NCBI GenBank assembly: GCA_035591015.1
Contig: JAXIUW010222841.1
Location: forward strand, 1-10,523
Source of the DNA: Cephalothrix simula
Taxonomy: Eukaryota > Nemertea > Palaeonemertea > Archinemertea > Cephalotrichidae
Length of the DNA stretch: 10,523 nucleotides
Reading direction: 5' to 3'
Under the pieces are notes generated by a model that was not told the origin of the DNA, made no database searches, and saw nothing but the letters and a program-made list of their open reading frames with translations. Both the position numbers and the translations under genes were made by a program. The first letter of the stretch is position 1. Each line of letters opens with the position of its first letter. Below, in pieces: positions 1 through 6,385 of the stretch.

Positions 1-197
1 TGACTAGTGATAGTGATTTTAGGAGCGTCAGTGATATACGTCTTCGAGGAGGGCCTGGATGGGCCTCCGATCACAGGCGATATTTTCTATATACTATGTC
101 CGGGACATGGTCCTTTAGAGAGTAGAGACAACCTCGCGACTAGGAGTCGAACCCGGGTGCTCGATCGCACCGAAATCCAACGTCTTAACCACTATGA
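1..197 (-). mobile_element. tRNA-derived SINE-like element, cut by the window edge
   Basis: Read on the minus strand, 197 to 131 resembles a Ser/Leu-type tRNA. A partial A box, TAGTGGTTAAG (184-194), is followed by GACGTTGGATT and a perfect B box, GGTTCGACTCC (143-153). The first bases of a normal A box (TGGCCG) are missing, so the 5' end is truncated or diverged. A non-tRNA body, richer in G and C than its surroundings, continues to position 1 and probably beyond. This head-plus-body layout is that of a Pol III-derived SINE. The anticodon stem and T stem pair poorly, so it is not a working tRNA gene. The family is not identified. Confidence 0.6.
143..194 (-). promoter_or_regulatory. Internal Pol III promoter boxes of the left SINE
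   Basis: The B box GGTTCGACTCC (143-153) matches the consensus GGTTCGANTCC. The A-box remnant lies at 184-194. The start-to-start spacing is about 40 bases, normal for a tRNA-type Pol III promoter. The damaged A box suggests a dead copy. Confidence 0.55.
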
Positions 198-299
198 ATT
201 ATTTTTTGAAAAATTCTGAAGGTGCACATTTGACATTCTTAACTTTTGAAAGGAAAGAGTGTATCAACAAGAGAAATGTAAAATGCTAACAGCTCTATC

Positions 300-398
300 A
301 AAAGCTTTTTAAAATTAGCATGATTTGCATGTTTCATTCAAGCAGATCGAAAAGCTTTTAAAATTAGCATGATTTGCATGTTTCATTCAAGCAGATCG
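300..398. repeat. Tandem duplication of a 49-50 bp unit with octamer motifs
   Basis: Copy 1 (300-349) and copy 2 (350-398) are identical except for one extra T in copy 1. Each starts with the palindrome aaaagctttt and carries ATTTGCAT (323-330 and 372-379), the reverse complement of the POU/Oct octamer ATGCAAAT. The near-identity points to a recent duplication. A regulatory role is only a possibility. Confidence 0.9.
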
Positions 399-631
399 TT
401 CTTAGTACAAGAGGCTTATTGCTGTTTTAGAAGCTAAGTTTGATATACATGTAATAGTATTTTATATCATGCTGCTGTGCTATAATGTATAAAAATATTG
501 CATTGTCAGAAATTTATAATAATATAGCATCAGTGCAATAACTGTTTTTTTTGTATTATAAAAAGTTAAGCAGGCAGTTACCATTCTATGCAGTAGTGAC
601 AGTAGTGCTATGCAATGATAACAAGTTTTAC

Positions 632-684
632 CTCATCTTCAGGTGGAACACTATCAGGGTTTTCTTCAGGCATTTTGAATCTGG
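632..684 (-). CDS. Possible small coding exon (start or internal exon), unknown protein
   Basis: On the minus strand a pyrimidine-rich tract ends in ttcttccttcaag, with a second AG (cag) four bases on. The open frame then reads ARFK and continues MPEENPDSVPPEDE, ending in GAG before a donor-like gtaaaact (GT at 631-630). The ATG at 673-671 has A at -3, a fair Kozak context, so this could be the first coding exon with 5' UTR ahead of it. It could also be internal, since the frame is open from the acceptor. The peptide is acidic and proline-rich. Without splicing, the frame stops nine codons after the donor. I could not pair it with other exons, and no family is recognised. Confidence 0.3.
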
Positions 685-1569
685 CTTGAAGGAAGAAAGT
701 GAAATTTAAACACACCGGTGGGAATAAAAGTCTATTTAAATTTTAAGGGATAAGTAAACCATTAGAGAGTTTTTGTTTACAAATTTGTAGGGATTGAGCT
801 CGGTTGACTAATTTAGACAAGTATCTTACTTAACTAAAGGGATGTAAAAGAAATGAAGCAAAATGTTAAGCGTAAAAGAAAAATCAATATTATATTACAG
901 TACAGAGGCCTAAAGAAAATTTCACATGTAAAATCCGTTACAGATAGAAGCTTTGATAAAAAAAATAGATGGCCCCAGAGGCGTAACAAAATTTTGAGGA
1001 TCTTTGGTACGGATTTGAATCACTCAAAATTAAGAAATCGATATTCTTTTTGATGGAGGCCATCCTACCTGTACCATGATGGTCCTATTTGAACACTCAA
1101 TAAAGTTTGTGTATACATTACTTTATGTTTCTTTAAATCTTCAAAAAACCAAAAAAGTTAATTTTTAACAAGCATTGCTAGGGATATGAAACAACAATGA
1201 ACTTTTCAATTTTAATGAGATTGAAATCTTAAGACATTCCAAGCTAAAATACCACGTCAAATCAATGGATTTTTAAGCAAAGATAGCTTCAAGTAATTCT
1301 CAACTTGTATCTCATGGTCTGTCAGAATAGATAGATCAGAATACGTGTACGACTTTTTAAAGGTCGCGAACGAAAAATATATCCCAATTTCGTCATAAGT
1401 TTACAAATTTGGATGTCAAAATGGGTGCTTGACCTGGTGGAGAGTCGTGGCGTAAAATGAATTAAAAAGTAGAAAACACCAAACCGTTCAGAACTGGTTA
1501 CAATACGCTGTTCATAGGCTCCATTTTGAATCTCTTCAAGGAATTCTGATCAACTCTTTTTTTATACAG
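685..1569. other. AT-rich stretch with no supported gene
   Basis: No convincing coding region was found. A frame at 853-1053 encodes 66 lysine/arginine-rich residues typical of translated A-rich DNA. An AATAAA at 1099-1104 is followed by a GT-rich run (gtttgtgtata), which resembles a polyadenylation signal on the plus strand, but I see no gene upstream that would use it. Confidence 0.5.
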
Positions 1570-1702
1570 ATCGGTGGCCGACCGTATAGACACAATAGAC
1601 ACTATCGCTCCAAATAGCGGCCCAATTGCTACCTCTGGATTAGTTTACACATGTATTTCAACAATCTACAGCATACGACCTTTGAACCAGCACTACGGAT
1701 AA
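1570..1702 (+). CDS. Possible terminal coding exon, unknown protein
   Basis: A strong acceptor-like tract (aactctttttttatacag, AG at 1568-1569) precedes an open frame of 43 codons ending in TAA (1700-1702). The frame begins SVADRIDTIDT and ends IRPLNQHYG. The stretch is visibly richer in G and C than its flanks and has a balanced amino-acid mix, unlike the Lys/Asn/Ile-rich shadows nearby. In both other plus frames and the three minus frames the open runs are shorter. If spliced, the exon starts in phase 2. No upstream partner exon was found and no homologue is recognised. It may be a gene remnant or a chance frame in a GC-richer patch. Confidence 0.3.
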
Positions 1703-2441
1703 CATGAGCTTCATAAGAAACCGGGATTTTCGTATAATTTAGTATGCTTGATATGCAAAGCAGCAGTATATTTTGATATTTTTCAACACATTTCCCCCCA
1801 CCACTCCGAAGTCCCCACCAGGAGGGAGGGGGGGGGCGAAATTTGAAAGTAACCTTTTATGCCCGATGTATAGACTCTGAGATCTCAACGGGGGACGAAA
1901 ATCGTACTTTCTACGGTGCCTCATCCTATTTTTCCATCCATTTGTGTTGTGTATTTCAGTTTTCTGATACCTGATGTTAATACCTTGGCTAGACATCGCC
2001 AAATATTGACTGTTGATCCTAATATCAAAATTATCCTGAATCCAACTAGATGAAAAACGTGACTAAACGATTGTTGAAATAAATTAAGGGAAAAAAGAAG
2101 GAATCATTCCCTAGGGGATCATAAGTACTAGAAGCAATACATAAAGCTGTCCAATGTTTCCTTACCATCACTGTTACAATTTACATCCTAAACTAAGAGA
2201 TAAATGTGCCCTTAATAATGAATAATGAACCGTATAAAACTCATCTTCATTTTCAAAAGGAATTCAGTACCTTTTGGGATATTTTGTCTAAGAACATTAA
2301 TCTTCGAACATGAATATGTTCTACAAATATTTTCAAGGTCCATATGTTCCTCAGTTCACCTTAAGCCCTGCTAGATAGAATTTTAAATTCTTTGAGGGGA
2401 TCGATCAAGTCCCATGCATGATGTACATGCCCGGGATTGAG
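1703..2441. other. Non-coding stretch with an imperfect C-run/G-run inverted repeat
   Basis: A C-run (cccccc near 1795-1800) and a G-run (ggagggag followed by nine Gs in all, 1821-1836) are flanked by atttcc-like and gcgaaat-like sequence that pair imperfectly. The result could be a hairpin with a GC-rich stem. An 87-codon minus-strand frame over this region gets its prolines from the G-run and is not treated as a gene. Nothing else is supported. Confidence 0.45.
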
Positions 2442-2471
2442 GCATGGACAAGTTGGAGCTCACCGCGATAT
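2442..2471 (+). repeat. Left terminal inverted repeat of element A
   Basis: This 30-base end pairs with 2784-2813 with 28 of 30 positions identical after reverse complementing. The inner part (CGCGATATCC) is also the start of the 49-bp internal units. Confidence 0.85.
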
Positions 2472-2575
2472 CCCCGTGCGTTTGCTCTAACACCATTAGC
2501 ACGGGGATATCCCGCGATATCCCCGTGAGTTTGCTCTTACCCCATTAGCACGGGGATATCCCGCGATATCCCCGT
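2464..2575. repeat. 49-bp tandem units, each a hairpin (element A core)
   Basis: Units start with CGCGATATCCCCGT at 2464, 2513 and 2562, an exact 49-bp period; the third is incomplete. Within the first unit, GATATCCCCGTGC (2467-2479) is the perfect reverse complement of GCACGGGGATATC (2499-2511), a 13-bp stem around a 19-base loop that contains GTTTGCTC. The second unit repeats the design with one mismatch in the stem. Confidence 0.85.
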
Positions 2576-2653
2576 CATCAGTTGCTCCGATCCCATTCAC
2601 ACGTGGATACACGGGGATATCCCCGTGCTTTTGCCTAAACGCTCTCTGAAATT

Positions 2654-2669
2654 ACCAGTGGCCACTGGT
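2654..2669. repeat. 16-bp perfect palindrome
   Basis: ACCAGTGGCCACTGGT equals its own reverse complement. It sits near the middle of element A, where the orientation of the internal units changes. A related palindrome, TGGCCCATGGGCCA (5023-5036), lies in element B. Confidence 0.85.
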
Positions 2670-2692
2670 GGAAAGAATGTGTTCTTTACAAA

Positions 2693-2776
2693 ATATCCCC
2701 GTGCTAATGGGGTTTGACCAAAGGATCTCAAAAGTGAAGTTTCGCGTTTGCCCGAACCCCATTAGCACGGGGATAT
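2693..2776. repeat. Perfect 22-bp inverted repeat in the right half of element A
   Basis: Arms 2693-2714 and 2755-2776 are exact reverse complements. Each contains CCCCGTGCTAATGGGG or its complement. The loop is 40 bases. A transcript across this region would fold strongly. Confidence 0.85.
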
Positions 2777-2783
2777 CCCCGCA

Positions 2784-2813
2784 ATATTGCGGTGAGCTCC
2801 AGCTTGTCCATGC
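2784..2813 (-). repeat. Right terminal inverted repeat of element A
   Basis: This is the partner of 2442-2471. It reads GCGGTGAGCTCC then AGCTTGTCCATGC on the plus strand, and TACATGTA lies immediately outside it. Confidence 0.85.
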
Positions 2814-2877
2814 ATACATGTAACAGGGATACACTCCCTGACATGTACATAGTCATGTACGTGTACATTACAGTCCC

Positions 2878-3737
2878 ATGTACAAACTCTCGCGTACAGA
2901 GCTTGGTTTTCTCACGGTACGCAAAGTAAGAAGGTACCTATCCAAGTTTACCAGCTACAGTATTATACTCAGTCCACTGTCTGGTATCTACGGCGTGGCA
3001 TCAGGTGGTATCTACATGACATGTTTGTATTTTAAAAGGTAAGATAAAGTAAACTTACTTCAATATTCATCACACCAAATCTTTCATGAGGAAAACCTGA
3101 TAAATTTCCCAGAGAAAAATAACACTATTCCATCATGTCTCTCATCATGTGAAACAGCAAATATAGACAAACAATGGTGTGATATTATCGCAGTGATAAG
3201 ATAGCCTCATCAAAGAAATATTTAGCGTGATACTAAATGAAAAGTCGAGAGAAATTACGTATTTCATTGTCATAAAGCAATATTTAGTTGTGACGGCATG
3301 AAGCGGTCAAAGAACAAAAATTTTTTTTTTTTAATTTTTTATTTAAGAAAAACCTTATTCCATACCTAATTCCTATCTATTTTATAACACAATATTGGGT
3401 GTATTTAATTACCTGGTCCATGTTCATCAAGCCCAAACATCCCTGCGTAACTAAGACGAACATCTTTTCTCAAACCTCATGTCCTTTTATCAATTGTTCA
3501 AGTCTCTCGGTTTTAGTTAAGAATTATTTTGATAAACGGTCCCAAAATCGACCATTGCAATTTGGTCCTGATACTCAGGCCTGCCGATACTTATCAGACT
3601 ATTTGATTACCGATAATTCTGTCGAGCAGACACTGAGCTCGGGTCTGGTCAGAGATTTCCCTAATGCCAGTCAAGAATCAATCACCAAACTGTCAAACTT
3701 ATTGATGAAGACTACTGATCAACTTAACGATAAATAG
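2878..3737 (+). CDS. Candidate two-exon gene for a 131-residue protein of unknown function
   Basis: Exon 1 (2878-3038) starts at ATG and runs 53 codons plus two bases to a strong donor (AAAAG/GTAAGA, GT at 3039-3040). Unspliced, the frame stops at once (AGG TAA). Exon 2 (3503-3737) follows a pyrimidine-rich tract ending ttgttcaag and runs to TAG. The split codon AG/T joins in phase, giving 132 codons including the stop. Residues about 1-23 are basic (…TVRKVRRYLSKF…). Residues about 26-52 are hydrophobic with a small internal repeat (SGIY…GGIY), possibly a membrane segment. The rest is hydrophilic with one N-glycosylation sequon, NAS. The ATG context is weak, so an upstream exon is possible; tacattacag (AG at 2872-2873) could be an acceptor. 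The alternative acceptor at 3515-3516 breaks the frame. ATTAAA at 4015-4020 is the nearest downstream poly(A)-like signal. No homologue is recognised; a chance pairing of two open frames remains possible. Confidence 0.35.
3039..3502 (+). other. Predicted intron of the two-exon candidate
   Basis: It begins GTAAGA and ends TTCAAG, and is strongly AT-rich, with a run of at least ten Ts near 3321-3333. It is clearly poorer in G and C than the two predicted exons, as expected for an intron. It contains stops in the exon frame. Confidence 0.3.
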
Positions 3738-3934
3738 TGATGGATTAGATAAAAAGAGAGTTTCTTACCCAATACTTCCAATTCATGTTCACATATTTTA
3801 AAACAGTTGTCATGGGACGGTTTTTGTATCTATGGTAACGGTTATCCCCCAAGAAATTTTAAATTCATCTCCATGGATTACAGTCAAAAACTGGTTAACC
3901 ATGACCTAGATAATCCAGTTAAGGTTTACGGCAT

Positions 3935-4000
3935 GTAGATTCGAACTTTCAGGTAACGTGTTTGATACATGTACTAAGGTGGTTAATCACTTAGCTCTGA
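3935..4000 (-). mobile_element. Degenerate tRNA-derived SINE-like fragment
   Basis: On the minus strand AGCTAAGTGATTAA (from 3996 down) resembles the A-box region GGCTNAGTGGTTAA. AGTTCGAATCT (3938-3948) resembles the B box GGTTCGAATCC. The two are about 50 bases apart, slightly longer than in a standard tRNA and compatible with a long variable arm or an insertion. The stems between them do not fold convincingly. A non-tRNA body would extend towards lower coordinates, but its end is not visible. Confidence 0.4.
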
Positions 4001-4020
4001 CTCAATTGAAACCCATTAAA

Positions 4021-4708
4021 CCATCTGGAAATTTGCCCAACGAAGTTCTGTATCAAAAAATGATTTTCCAACAATAATTGTTGCTAACAATAGATTTTAT
4101 TGATCTTAAAACAACAAAGAAAGTTTTTTGAACGGAAATCTCAATCCAAAGTAGGGGGTTATAACAAAGGCTTTAGTACAAAAATTAGCAGCACATGGCT
4201 ATTTGCAATATTTTATGCACTTCAACATATTTTTGTTATGATAATTAAGAATCTTGAAAAATAGAAAAAAGGATTCATCGAGATTCATAACAGAAAATTT
4301 GATACTATCAATGACGTTCGAAAGCATCATAATTTGACATATCAAAAAATCTGGCTTTTAATTATTTCTTAACAACAGCGACCACTGGGTTTTTAAAAAA
4401 TGGCCACGAGTCTGAACTCTGAATAAAAAGGTAAGGGGCATGTGGTGCCTTTTAACGATGATGAAAATATTTGAAAGGGAACCCAATAATGATGACTAAT
4501 AATGCAATGAGACTCCCGCGATGAGACTATCAAAGGCGAAAGGTTCGGCACCACTAATGTCAGCCCCGCCCCACGAGATTTGTAAAAACTAAGCTTTTCA
4601 TATCTAAGAACTTTTACTTTCAAAAGCCTTTTTTTACATTTTTCCCACCCCCCAAGAGGTCGGTGGCTTTGGGGTTGGTAACTTGAGGCTCTGTGGCTCG
4701 GGAACATA
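4021..4708. other. AT-rich stretch with no supported gene
   Basis: The only long frame is a minus-strand one of 104 codons (4393-4707). It has no recognisable motif and is no longer than the best chance frames in the window. A small C-run/G-run complementarity (ccaccccccaag near 4646-4657 and ctttggggttgg near 4667-4678) is present. Confidence 0.45.
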
Positions 4709-4750
4709 CATGGACAAGTTCGTCATTATCAAAGTAGCAGAAAGATAAAA

Positions 4751-4760
4751 ATGACGTCAT
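4751..4760. promoter_or_regulatory. CRE/ATF-type palindrome (in element B)
   Basis: ATGACGTCAT contains the consensus cAMP-response element TGACGTCA. It lies inside element B, 30 bases from its left terminal repeat. Sequence match only; use as a binding site is not shown. Confidence 0.4.
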
Positions 4761-4832
4761 AATAGGACAAACGCACAAAATCATCATTGGAAGGATTTTG
4801 GGCAAAGCACGGCGCTATCACGGGATATACCC

Positions 4833-5290
4833 GCGATATCCCTAAATCACCATTGGCCCAGGGGAATAAAAGTGAGGTAAGAGCAAACGCACGCTCGGAG
4901 GGATATCCCCGTGCAAATGGGGTTTGAGCAAACGCACGGGTATGGGGATATCCCTATACCGTGCTTTTGGTATTGGAGCAAATGCGCGGCAATATCACAG
5001 GGATGTCCCCGCGATATCCCAGTGGCCCATGGGCCATGGAAATAAAGTTAGCGAAGAGCAAACGCACTGTGATATCGTGCGATAGCGAGCAAAGAGAAAA
5101 CGCACGCACGGTGATATAGCAGGGATATACCCGTGCTAATGGGGGGTTGAGCAACCGCACGGCGATATCGAGGGGATATCCCCGCGATATCACAGAACCA
5201 ATTAAAAGTGAACAAAGAGCAAACGCACGGCGATATCGCAGGGATATCACCGTACAAATGGGATGTCGCGAGGATATCACGGTGAGCTCT
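4833..5290. repeat. About 175-bp higher-order tandem repeat in element B
   Basis: GCGATATC followed by a divergent TGGCCC- or ACCAATT-like and AATAAAAGTGAG-like stretch and then GAGCAAACGCAC recurs at 4833, 5011 and 5184, spacings of 178 and 173. Within and between units the 12-mer GAGCAAACGCAC, or a close variant, occurs at 4881, 4926, 4976, 5056, 5094, 5149 and 5217. The copies are well diverged, so the array is old. Confidence 0.7.
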
Positions 5291-5303
5291 AACTTGTCCA
5301 TGC

Positions 5304-6003
5304 CTCGTAGGGAAATTTACCACTTTAAAAATCGACATCAAAATTCTAGTTACATGTAGAATGTAGTACTTGAATAAAGCAATAAGACATTATATGTAGA
5401 CAATTTTGGTTCATGGCACCTCTAAATGACATTTTAATGCTTAACATCAAACTCAAAACTCATCCTTAGATGACACTTTATGTAATGGAAGATAAATCAG
5501 ACTGAGAAACAGAGACGATATCGCACAATGACTTAATGTGAGATGTGGACCCCAAGGTCATGAAAATCAAGGATCCCTCGGGATTCGTAATTTTAACGGA
5601 TTGACGAATATCACCCTTGATTGATGAGCATCATTCGTAATGGACAACAATTAGGTGATTCAACAGCTAACCTTCAATCAAAATGCTACAAGTACTTTTT
5701 GTCTTTTTCGATGACGTCATGTGATCATGCTGCGGTTACCTAACACCCATTTGGTACGGACGGTTTAGGATTGACAGTGACAAAATTGACAATTTCTTCA
5801 AGAAGCTACTCAGTCAAGAGTGGGTTCAGGGCATAACCTAGTCTCGAAACGACGCAATTTACATGTATAAGATCATTATTCGAGAAGTTAACCAACCGAT
5901 CTATGCACCAGGCCTTGCTCGAGCGATTACCACATAGTATCTAAAGATTTCGCTATTCATAGAGTGTACTTTTTTAGGGTTAAAGCTTAAATTGTAATGC
6001 GTT
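5304..6003. other. Non-coding stretch right of element B
   Basis: It contains a second CRE-type palindrome (5711-5720) and two short open frames noted among the rejected items. TACATGTA occurs at 5351 and 5870. No supported gene was found. Confidence 0.45.
5711..5720. promoter_or_regulatory. CRE/ATF-type palindrome
   Basis: This is a second exact ATGACGTCAT, about 960 bases from the first. It is followed by gtgatcatg. No start site is visible nearby. Confidence 0.4.
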
Positions 6004-6110
6004 ATTGGAATTACTGGAACGGGTTAAAAACGCGATTGATATTTTAGTCGAGGACGCCAGCCCGAGACTTAATATCAATCAAGTTTTTAACGAGTTCCAG
6101 TTATTCCAAT
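6004..6110. mobile_element. 107-bp foldback element with 40-bp inverted arms
   Basis: Arms 6004-6043 and 6071-6110 are reverse complements at 35 of 40 positions. The outer ends read ATTGGAAT and ATTCCAAT. The 27-base centre (GTCGAGGACGCCAGCCCGAGAC) continues the fold imperfectly. The shape is that of a MITE or a hairpin-forming foldback element. No target duplication was identified, so the transposon call is inferred from structure. Confidence 0.6.
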
Positions 6111-6289
6111 CAAATTTTTCACATAGTTTATGATTTTTCATATGCGATTGAATTTGATCTCAAGTTTATCAATCGGATTGCAATTCGTCATTAAAATTGA
6201 CAATTTTGCCATCGAGGTATTTTATACGTTTTTCTTGCTAATTACGTTGTTTACATGTCATGCCTAATTCTGTATTACAAATTTGCCCG

Positions 6290-6325
6290 CAAAAGCGTGC
6301 AATAAGTGGTTATTGCACGCTTTTG
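6290..6325. repeat. Perfect 16-bp hairpin with a 4-base loop
   Basis: CAAAAGCGTGCAATAA (6290-6305) and TTATTGCACGCTTTTG (6310-6325) are exact reverse complements around GTGG. Single-stranded DNA or RNA from either strand would fold tightly. The right arm is also the first unit of the 30-bp tandem repeat. Confidence 0.9.
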
Positions 6326-6385
6326 TGTACATTACCTACTTATTGCATGCTTTTGCGTGCATTAAATACTTATTGCACTGTTTTG
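6310..6385. repeat. 30-bp tandem repeat, 2.5 copies
   Basis: TATTGCA starts at 6311, 6341 and 6371, an exact 30-bp period. Each unit reads TTATTGCA(C/T)GCTTTTG followed by a GTRCATTA-like spacer. The last copy is partial and diverged. Confidence 0.8.

Larger units (their letters stand above)
2442..2813. mobile_element. Element A: inverted-repeat (foldback/MITE-like) transposon
   Basis: Both ends carry a 30-bp terminal inverted repeat (2442-2471 and 2784-2813) starting GCATGGACAAG and running through GGAGCTCACCGC, with two mismatches. The 372-bp element has no coding capacity. Its left half is a tandem of 49-bp units at 2464, 2513 and 2562; its right half holds related sequence mostly in reverse orientation. 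GATATC, CCCCGTG and CACGGGG recur throughout. No clear target-site duplication was seen. The superfamily is unknown; movement would need an enzyme supplied elsewhere. Element B (4709-5302) shares its termini. Confidence 0.75.
4709..5302. mobile_element. Element B: larger relative of element A with a tandem-repeat core
   Basis: The ends are a perfect 12-bp inverted repeat, CATGGACAAGTT (4709-4720) and AACTTGTCCATG (5291-5302). The right end matches the element A terminus over about 30 bases (GGTGAGCTCTAACTTGTCC). The left end matches only over the outer 12 bases, so it is diverged or rearranged. The core is made of the same GATATC-rich motifs as element A, mainly in the reverse orientation, in higher-order repeats. 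Three open frames across it (minus 4954-5301 and 5048-5341, plus 5147-5359) are repeat translations with recurring RYRR/ISRGYP-type words and are not genes. Confidence 0.65.

Noticed and set aside
131-197. Functional tRNA gene
   Set aside because: The A box is truncated and the stems do not pair well; a SINE head explains it better.
7-219. 70-codon plus-strand open frame
   Set aside because: It lies antisense across the left SINE-like element, including its B and A boxes.
853-1053. 66-codon Lys/Arg-rich plus-strand frame
   Set aside because: The composition is that of translated A-rich DNA and there is no motif.
1739-2002. 87-codon minus-strand frame with PPLPPGGD
   Set aside because: The proline/glycine stretch comes from the G-run. 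The rest shows no motif, and the flanks are AT-rich shadow sequence.
2212-2343. 43-codon minus-strand frame starting MDLENICRTY
   Set aside because: It reads well at first but ends in low-complexity Ile/Phe sequence, and I could not place convincing splice sites.
2464-2575. Regular repeats resembling a CRISPR array
   Set aside because: The whole 49-bp unit repeats, with no unique spacers. There are no cas genes, and the setting is eukaryotic.
3059-3096. Minus-strand micro-exon with donor GTAAGT (FPHERFGVMNIE)
   Set aside because: It overlaps the predicted plus-strand intron and is only 38 bases long. A GTAAGT is expected several times by chance in this AT-rich DNA.
4393-4707. 104-codon minus-strand frame
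   Set aside because: There is no recognisable motif, and the length is within what chance gives in this window.
4954-5359. Three overlapping open frames of 70-115 codons
   Set aside because: Their proteins are translations of the GATATC-rich repeats, with recurring RYRR and RGYP words, and the frames exist on both strands.
5478-5632. About 50 clean codons on the minus strand (…TNPEGSLIFMTLGS…)
   Set aside because: There is no start codon near its beginning and no clear acceptor. Several such runs occur by chance in the GC-richer patches.
5725-5841. 38 clean codons on the plus strand ending SQEWVQGIT
   Set aside because: Too short, with only a weak acceptor and no partner exon.
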